Shown in pieces: positions 59,301 through 64,000 of a stretch of DNA of 64,000 bases. Origin of the DNA: Candidatus Homeothermus arabinoxylanisolvens. GTDB lineage: Bacteria; Bacteroidota; Bacteroidia; Bacteroidales; Muribaculaceae. A program made the translations under genes and the position numbers. The DNA lies in contig LUJO01000047.1 of NCBI GenBank assembly GCA_001689405.1, forward strand, positions 9,871-73,870, in the 5' to 3' direction. The first letter of the stretch is position 1. Each line of letters opens with the position of its first letter. The notes under the pieces were generated by a model. That model had not been told where the DNA came from, did no database searches, and worked only from the letters and a program-made list of their open reading frames with translations.

Positions 59301-60185
59301 ATGAACGACGTAGTAGTAGGAATGGGTGAGGCGTTATGGGACGTACTTCCCGAAGGTAAAAAGATAGGTGGCGCTCCTGCCAATTTCGCTTACCATGTAT
59401 CGCAATTCGGTTTGCCGAGTTGTGTGGTGAGTGCTGTCGGTGACGACAACTTGGGCGAGGAAATTATTGAAAATTTCACCTCAAAGGGTCTGAAGCATCT
59501 TATAGAGAAAGTGCCTTATCCTACCGGTACGGTGCAGGTCGAGATCGATCAGGCCGGTGTGCCACAGTATGAAATTAAAGAAAATGTAGCATGGGACAAC
59601 ATACCTTATACGGTACGTCTTGAGGCGCTCGCTGAAAAGACCAAGGCTGTGTGCTTCGGCTCGTTGGCTCAGCGCAATGTTGTGTCGCGCAGCACAATCA
59701 ACCGCTTCCTCGACGCTATGCCGCAGACCGATGAGTCATTGGTGGTGTTTGATGTCAATCTCCGTCAGGGATTTTACAACAAGGATATACTCTGCAACTC
59801 CATGAAGCGCTGCAACATTCTTAAAATCAATGACGAAGAGCTCGTGACTGTAAGCCGTATGTTCGGCTATCCCGGCATAGACCTTCAAGACAAATGTTGG
59901 ATACTTCTCGGTAAGTACAACCTTAAGATGCTCATACTTACCTGTGGCATAAACGGCAGTTATGTATTCACACCGGGCAACGTGTCGTTTCAGCCGACGC
60001 CCGCGGTCAAGGTAGCCGATACGGTAGGGGCCGGCGACTCATTCACCGCCGCATTTATATCGTCGTTGCTCAAAGGTTGCGATGTGGCTGAGGCCCACCG
60101 CGTGGCGGTCGAGGTATCGGCATACGTGTGTACGCAGAATGGCGCGATGCCGGTGTTGCCCGAAAAATATACGGCAAAACGATAG
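59301..60185 (+). CDS. PfkB-family fructokinase
   Basis: 294 residues from the ATG at 59301; an upstream start would run 50 bp into the permease gene. PfkB features: GGAPANFAYHVSQFG near the N-terminus and DTVGAGDSFTAAF near the C-terminus with catalytic Asp. It phosphorylates fructose to fructose 6-phosphate, completing the pathway of the locus. Its intrinsic terminator overlaps the tmRNA promoter. Confidence 0.9.
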   Translation: MNDVVVGMGEALWDVLPEGKKIGGAPANFAYHVSQFGLPSCVVSAVGDDNLGEEIIENFTSKGLKHLIEKVPYPTGTVQVEIDQAGVPQYEIKENVAWDNIPYTVRLEALAEKTKAVCFGSLAQRNVVSRSTINRFLDAMPQTDESLVVFDVNLRQGFYNKDILCNSMKRCNILKINDEELVTVSRMFGYPGIDLQDKCWILLGKYNLKMLILTCGINGSYVFTPGNVSFQPTPAVKVADTVGAGDSFTAAFISSLLKGCDVAEAHRVAVEVSAYVCTQNGAMPVLPEKYTAKR

Positions 60186-60212
60186 ATAGGTTAGGTAAAA
60201 TAGGTTAAAAGA

Positions 60213-60255
60213 ATCCGGCATTGACGATTTTGTATTGCCGATGCCGGATATTTTT
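60213..60255 (+). terminator. Terminator of the GH32-permease-kinase operon
   Basis: ATCCGGCAT (60213-60221) pairs with ATGCCGGAT (60241-60249), followed by ATTTTT. The tmRNA -33 box lies in the loop. Confidence 0.75.
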
Positions 60256-60265
60256 CTTAAATTTG
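60235..60265 (+). promoter_or_regulatory. Promoter of ssrA
   Basis: TTG (60235-60237), 20-bp gap, TAAATTTG (60258-60265), 20 bp before the tmRNA 5' end. Confidence 0.8.
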
Positions 60266-60285
60266 CACACTTATCACACTTATAT

Positions 60286-60681
60286 GGGGCTGACCGGCTT
60301 TGACAGCGTGTAGAAGTGGTGTGTAAGCATGCAGAGCAATGATGGCTACGCTCTTTAATCTGGGACATCGCAATTTTAAATGGCGAAAATAACTACGCTC
60401 TTGCTGCTTAATCGAAGTACAGTAGATTAGCTTAATCTCCGCCACAGTGGTGGAGACAAGACATCGCCCGATTGTCCTTTTTCCGAGACGGATCGACAAG
60501 GCGGTGCAGATAAATCGGAAATAGGAAGTCAAGAGCCTTGCGCGACTTCCGAAATCTTAAAGGCTAAGGCGACGGTTGGTGGTCTTGATCCTGCCGGCGT
60601 CCTACAATCAAGTCAAGACTAAGCATGTAGAAAGCTCATTAGTTCCACGTTTGGACGAGGGTTCAATCCCCTCCAGCTCCA
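60286..60681 (+). ncRNA. ssrA: Transfer-messenger RNA (tmRNA)
   Basis: The 5' end GGGGCTGACC and 3' end CAGCTCCA pair in a 7-bp acceptor stem, with GGTTCAATCCCC-type T-arm before the end. The tag frame starts at GGC (60382-60384) and reads GENNYALAA then TAA (60409-60411). The tag ends in ALAA, as needed for proteolysis. CCA is not encoded (ACT follows), so it is added enzymatically. It rescues stalled ribosomes and marks unfinished proteins for degradation. The 3' end is a frequent site for integrating elements. Confidence 0.95.
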
Positions 60682-60728
60682 CTTAGCGGGTCGGACAGAT
60701 TCCGGCCAATAAAAGTCTAAACAAGACT

Positions 60729-60764
60729 AAACCGCAGAATATCAATGTATTCTGCGGTTTTTTT
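60729..60764 (+). terminator. Intrinsic terminator after ssrA
   Basis: A perfect 13-bp stem (60729-60741 with 60748-60760), a 6-base loop and a run of seven T. Confidence 0.85.
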
Positions 60765-60851
60765 AGTGCCTAAAAATGACGACTCAGGACCGTCATCGGA
60801 CAGAAAAAAGACCGTTACGGACGCTCATTCGTTGCACACTGCACACGAACA

Positions 60852-60896
60852 ATACAACCTTTAAGTTGTATATATAAGAAAAAGTTCTTATCTTTG
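60852..60896 (+). promoter_or_regulatory. Promoter and two palindromes of the toxin-antitoxin-like pair
   Basis: TTG (60866-60868), 20-bp gap, TATCTTTG (60889-60896). ATACAAC-N6-GTTGTAT (60852-60871) covers the -33 box and TAAGAA-AAAG-TTCTTA (60875-60890) reaches the -7 box, positions typical of autorepression. Confidence 0.7.
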
Positions 60897-60912
60897 CAGA
60901 AAATAAAAAGAC

Positions 60913-61464
60913 ATGGAATTTGACCAAATTACAGACAATGGCAATTTATGGGCAGTAAGATACGACAACTGCCTTGATAACGTTCTTGACACCATTCTTG
61001 ACCAATGGAATGATGTTGCGTGGCTACGCACATTTTTCAAGCAGAACATTGGCGACTTGGCTTCTTATTTCAAAATAACAGACGTGAATCAAGCCATATA
61101 CGACACCATTGAGGACAGTGAAAGATTGCAGTGTCTTATAATGGATATTTCTCCGGATGCCAATCTCGATGAGATTTTCAGGCCTTTGGAGAATAGCCGT
61201 ACCTCTGAAATGTTACTTGGAAAAGAGAAGGCTCGTCTGCGCAATACTCCTCGACATGCCTCTTGGCTGCGAATTTATGCAATCAAGCTGGAGCCGGGTA
61301 TATATGTGATAACCGGTGGGGCAATCAAACTAACTCGCACCATGCAGGAACGCGAACATACGTTGGTCGAACTCGCGCGCATGGAGAAAGTAAGGAGATT
61401 TATGATAGAGAACGAAATATCAGATATGGATTCGTTCACTGACTACCTTCGTGAACTGGATTAA
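60913..61464 (+). CDS. Probable toxin of an XRE-linked toxin-antitoxin pair
   Basis: 183 residues. No family is recognised with certainty. Residues about 115-160 (HASWLRIYAIKL, YVITGGAIKLTRTM) look like the last strands of RelE/HigB-like mRNA interferases, preceded by about 100 helical acidic residues that those short toxins lack. Followed 15 bp later by a small XRE-type regulator, the usual order of HigBA-type modules. Base use is more A/T-rich than upstream genes. The toxin role is inference. Confidence 0.55.
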   Translation: MEFDQITDNGNLWAVRYDNCLDNVLDTILDQWNDVAWLRTFFKQNIGDLASYFKITDVNQAIYDTIEDSERLQCLIMDISPDANLDEIFRPLENSRTSEMLLGKEKARLRNTPRHASWLRIYAIKLEPGIYVITGGAIKLTRTMQEREHTLVELARMEKVRRFMIENEISDMDSFTDYLRELD

Positions 61465-61479
61465 AAAAAAGAGGTCGAT

Positions 61480-61797
61480 ATGAAGACAAAAGAAGAAACG
61501 ATAAGTAAGCTCAATGAGCACAGAAGCGAGACACCTTCAAAGTGGCGCGAGAATGCCGAATGGCGTATGGCTAATAAGTCTTGGTTGAGATACTCGCAGA
61601 GAATCGCGTTGATGATGCTCGATAAGATGGAAGAACTCGGTCTGACACAAAAGTCGCTTGCACAACGTATGGGTTGTTCCCAGCAATACATATCTCGTGT
61701 CTTGAAAGGGACGGAAAATCTGTCAATAGAGACAATTGCCAAAATAGAAAGAGCACTCGAAATCGAGATACTTGAACCGGCTTTTGCACTTCGCTGA
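61480..61797 (+). CDS. XRE-family helix-turn-helix protein, probable antitoxin
   Basis: 105 residues. HTH at about 45-100: MLDKMEELGLTQKSLAQRMG, then CSQQYISRVLKG and the family ending LSIETIAKIERALEIEI. The N-terminal part is charged and may contact the toxin. Likely represses the pair through the palindromes at 60.85-60.89 kb and neutralises the upstream product. Confidence 0.8.
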   Translation: MKTKEETISKLNEHRSETPSKWRENAEWRMANKSWLRYSQRIALMMLDKMEELGLTQKSLAQRMGCSQQYISRVLKGTENLSIETIAKIERALEIEILEPAFALR

Positions 61798-61916
61798 TTA
61801 TTTTAATATTCTGCATAAGAATGGTTAAAACGAGCCCTCTGACTTGACTATCAGCGAAAAAGTCTTAACTATGCGACAGCAGGGCATTCTGACCTGATTG
61901 AAATAGCAGCACAATA

Positions 61917-62027
61917 ATGGACGCATCTCATCCCAAACGGCGTATCAAGCTCTCTTTCGCCGGGCGAAACGGGCGTGACCTCATAGATTACTCGACAGTG
62001 CTTCAACCTAAATTTTATCCGCGATGA
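61917..62027 (+). CDS. Possible 36-residue open frame coupled to an XRE gene
   Basis: ATG at 61917, stop at 62025-62027, overlapping the next ATG by ATGA. The short basic peptide (KRRIKLSFAGRNGRD) matches no family I know. It may be the end of a decayed toxin gene or a leader peptide; it may also be chance. Confidence 0.25.
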   Translation: MDASHPKRRIKLSFAGRNGRDLIDYSTVLQPKFYPR

Positions 62028-62293
62028 AAAGAAATAGCATCATAGGGGCTCGCCGGGCTATAGTTTCGCCCGAAGTCCGTAGGCGCGTTGACCTGACTTT
62101 CCTTATAGTGGACAGGATTCATAGTATATTGGAGGAAAAGGGGCTTAAACAAAAAGACCTCGCCAGTATGCTCGGCAAGAAAGAATCTGAAATCAGCAAG
62201 TGGATGAGAGGAACACACAACTTCACGATAGATACCATCACATCAATCGAAAATGCTCTGGGCACCCCGATTCTTCAGATAGCAACTGATTGA
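62024..62293 (+). CDS. XRE-family helix-turn-helix protein, solitary antitoxin-like
   Basis: 89 residues. HTH at about 28-88: ILEEKGLKQKDLASMLGKK, ESEISKWMRGTHNFTIDTI. Similar in form to the XRE protein at 61.48 kb, but no full toxin gene precedes or follows. Could be an orphan antitoxin or a small repressor. Confidence 0.75.
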   Translation: MKRNSIIGARRAIVSPEVRRRVDLTFLIVDRIHSILEEKGLKQKDLASMLGKKESEISKWMRGTHNFTIDTITSIENALGTPILQIATD

Positions 62294-62353
62294 GATGTCC
62301 GTCCGACCTCTTGCCGGCCACGATATTAAATAAGGTTGTTTTAGAAAATACAT

Positions 62354-62403
62354 TTGGAGCAGATTTATTTTAGTGCTAAATTTGCAATGATAAACCTTGC
62401 AAA
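62354..62403 (+). promoter_or_regulatory. Promoter and inverted repeat of the AbiEi-like gene
   Basis: TTG (62354-62356), 20-bp gap, TAAATTTG (62377-62384). TTTGCAA-N9-TTGCAAA (62381-62403) spans from the -7 box to the ATG, a position suited to autorepression as reported for AbiEi. Confidence 0.7.
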
Positions 62404-63159
62404 ATGGGAACAAAGATAAATCATATACGCCAACAGATACCTTTCGACGGTATAATGCTGACTTCGTGGTTCGAAAAGTCCGGAATCAGCAGAAGTGAAA
62501 TTTCCGATTATACAAAGTCGGGATGGCTGCGTCGTATATCAACCGGGGTATATTGCTTTGTCGGAGATAATCCAACCCTATACGGCATACTCGCTTCTTA
62601 CCAGTCGCAGAGCAATCTGACTTATCACATCGGAGCTTCATCAGCGTTGGAATTAAGAGGATACTCCCACTATGTTCCCATGGGCAAGCCCAAAGTCATT
62701 GTGTTTTCACCCATACGCCCACGACTGCCGAAATGGATAGGTGCGGTTGATCTTGACATGACGCTTGTCGAGGTATCAACGAAAGTATTCGGTGATATTG
62801 GCATAGAGCATATTGAATATGGAAATCTGATTCTGAATATATCGTCTCCGGAAAGAGCAATCATGGAATGCCTGGTGCTGACTCATTCCCACTATGATAT
62901 AATGGATGTATATTATCTTATGGAGATGCTTACGACACTAAGACATGAATTGGTTCAGAGACTTTTGGAGAGATGTACCTCTGTGAAAGTAAAGCGGCTT
63001 TTCCTATATATGGCCGAGAAAACCCAATATGGGTGGTTCGACAATCTTGACCTCACAAAGATTTCTCTCGGCTCCGGCACGAGGAGTTTTTCAAAAGGTG
63101 GCGTAAAGAATGCCAAATACAATATCGTAATATCAAAAGAGCTTGACGATTTTTATTGA
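62404..63159 (+). CDS. AbiEi-family antitoxin (type IV toxin-antitoxin, abortive infection)
   Basis: 251 residues. N-terminal winged helix (about 1-70: GIMLTSWFEKSGISRSEISDY, LRRISTGVYCFVGD) and a C-terminal AbiEi domain with HIGASSALELRGYSHY and SSPERAIMECL. AbiEi represses its operon and counters the nucleotidyltransferase toxin AbiEii. The usual abiEii gene should follow at once, but the next 356 bp have no such frame, so this is an orphan in view. Confidence 0.8.
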   Translation: MGTKINHIRQQIPFDGIMLTSWFEKSGISRSEISDYTKSGWLRRISTGVYCFVGDNPTLYGILASYQSQSNLTYHIGASSALELRGYSHYVPMGKPKVIVFSPIRPRLPKWIGAVDLDMTLVEVSTKVFGDIGIEHIEYGNLILNISSPERAIMECLVLTHSHYDIMDVYYLMEMLTTLRHELVQRLLERCTSVKVKRLFLYMAEKTQYGWFDNLDLTKISLGSGTRSFSKGGVKNAKYNIVISKELDDFY

Positions 63160-63291
63160 CTCCAAAATAGAGCCTGAACTTGAACTGAATATTCTTGACC
63201 CCATGTGCCGTTCTCTCTAAGCACTAACGTGCTATCTGATGCCGGAATGCCTTACTACTAAGCTGAATCTCAGACGAGATGCTGGCGAATA

Positions 63292-63475
63292 TGTTCGGTT
63301 TTTGCGCGTAAAAACCGAACAAAATCATCTATTGCAGCCATTCCCATAAAAAATCTATCCGCTCAAAATGTTCGGTTTCGTGCGCAGAAAACCGAACAAA
63401 ATCATCTATTGCAGCCATTCCCATAAAAAATCTATCCGCTCAAAATGTTCGGTTTCGTGCGCAGAAAACCGAACA
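63292..63475. repeat. Triple palindrome in a 77-bp tandem repeat
   Basis: Units 63311-63387 and 63388-63464 are identical. TGTTCGGTTT...AAACCGAACA palindromes of 30 bp occur at 63292-63321, 63369-63398 and 63446-63475. The first has a 12-bp stem and a different loop (GCGCGT); the other two are identical with 10-bp stems. The last palindrome ends 7 bp before the -7 box of the next gene. Confidence 0.9.
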
Positions 63476-63482
63476 TTTTTAT

Positions 63483-63490
63483 TACCTTTG
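63483..63490 (+). promoter_or_regulatory. Promoter -7 element of the DUF6088-like gene
   Basis: TACCTTTG, 25 bp before the ATG. The third palindrome covers the -33 region, where no TTG is present. Confidence 0.6.
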
Positions 63491-63515
63491 CAGTTGAAAT
63501 CTAAAACGATAGAGC

Positions 63516-64000
63516 ATGACAGTAGCTCAACAGATAGAGAATAAGGTCAATCTAATTGACGATGGAACTGTTTTCTCCATCGAAGACCTCGGACTTCCTG
63601 CCGAATGGTGGGAAAACATCCGGGTCAAATTGTCACGCATGGTCGGCAAAGGGCTGATTCAGAAACTTTCAAAAGGTAAGTTCTATAAACCTAAGAAGTC
63701 TATTTTTGGAACGTTGAAGCCGAATTTGCAGGAGATTGTCAAGGATCTCATTTATGATAAAGACGGCAGACCTATTGGTTATCTGACCGGATATTCCATC
63801 TGGAATGATATGGCGTTGACTACACAGGTGGCGAGTGTGATAATGTTAGGCACAAATAAGAGGCATAATGCCACAAAAAGAGGCATATACTCGATTCGCT
63901 TCGTGCATCAGCCCAATGCAATCACCAAAGACAATATCTATCTTTTACAGATTCTTGACACGATTAGGTTTATAAAGAAAATTCCGGATACCGAGATTGT
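63516..64000 (+). CDS. DUF6088/AbiEi-like protein, 3' end outside the window
   Basis: At least 161 residues, open to the window edge. Starts MTVAQQIENKV, then FSIEDLGLPAEWWENIRVKL and GKGLIQKLSKGKFYKPKK, the winged-helix start of DUF6088/AbiEi-like proteins as I recall them, which commonly precede a nucleotidyltransferase toxin of the AbiEii group. The following GRPIGYLTGYSIWNDM fits the rest of that domain. A toxin would be expected just beyond this window. Likely repressor of its own promoter through the palindromes. Confidence 0.7.
   Translation, partial: MTVAQQIENKVNLIDDGTVFSIEDLGLPAEWWENIRVKLSRMVGKGLIQKLSKGKFYKPKKSIFGTLKPNLQEIVKDLIYDKDGRPIGYLTGYSIWNDMALTTQVASVIMLGTNKRHNATKRGIYSIRFVHQPNAITKDNIYLLQILDTIRFIKKIPDTEI

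Larger units (their letters stand above)
63160..63515. other. 356-bp non-coding region with tandem duplication
   Basis: No gene is seen. 63160-63290 has no structure I can interpret. 63292-63475 carries three palindromes and an exact 77-bp tandem duplication; 63483-63490 is a promoter box for the next gene. Confidence 0.7.

Noticed and set aside
63292..63475. CRISPR array
   Set aside because: The repeats are palindromes with identical, not unique, spacers, and no cas genes are visible; it is a tandem duplication.
1..64000. tRNA or rRNA genes
   Set aside because: Intergenic regions were read for T-arm and acceptor pairing; only the tmRNA fits.

Overview
The window reads as a chromosomal segment of a gut-type Bacteroidota. 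Three things point there. First, promoters with the Bacteroidota signature TTG-N20-TAnnTTTG recur throughout. Second, SusC/SusD, a hybrid two-component sensor (HTCS), GH92, GH97 and GH32 enzymes, and the type IX secretion proteins SprE/PorW and PorX are all present. Third, the tmRNA encodes the tag GENNYALAA. Roughly even base composition and this gene set suggest Bacteroidales, perhaps Muribaculaceae; the family is inference. No rRNA, tRNA or CRISPR array was seen; the only structural RNA gene recognised is ssrA.

Layout. 1-4.6 kb: a truncated MltD-like lytic transglycosylase and a tricorn-like protease. 4.7-8.1 kb: an aminotransferase, a polyprenol-phosphate glycosyltransferase and dihydroorotase in one apparent operon. 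8.1-11 kb: korAB (2-oxoacid:acceptor oxidoreductase). 11-15.6 kb: an OmpA-like lipoprotein, a GT39-like glycosyltransferase and class I fumarase. 15.6-16.3 kb: a non-coding stretch with a MITE-like element, small hairpins and a promoter with paired palindromes, leading into a membrane protein plus winged-helix regulator. 17-19.2 kb: NlpC/P60 peptidase and U32 protein. 19.3-26.5 kb: glycan enzymes (two GH97, an esterase, a GH92) without their own SusCD. 26.7-37 kb: a dense ten-gene co-directional block (GH25, aroA, a small anchored protein, a metal ABC permease, sprE/porW-like, porX, tsaE, an Imm17-like small protein, a CNNM/CorC protein, birA). 37-42.5 kb: quinol-type nitric oxide reductase and, divergently, lutABC. 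42.6-48 kb: cvpA and sufBCDS.

48.2-60.2 kb is a compact fructan utilisation locus. HTCS, SusC and SusD are on the minus strand; a GH32 enzyme, an FHS-type sugar permease and a PfkB fructokinase are on the plus strand. Together they suggest outer-membrane import of fructo-oligosaccharide, periplasmic cleavage, fructose sensing by the HTCS periplasmic domain, then inner-membrane uptake and phosphorylation.

60.3 kb to the end looks like accessory DNA beginning at the 3' end of ssrA, a common integration site. It holds an XRE-linked toxin-antitoxin-like pair, a solitary XRE gene with a possible remnant upstream, an AbiEi-type antitoxin with no visible toxin, and the start of a DUF6088/AbiEi-like gene. 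That last gene is preceded by an exact 77-bp tandem duplication that places three copies of a strong palindrome in front of its promoter. This last region and the promoter with paired palindromes near 16.1 kb are the least explained parts of the window.
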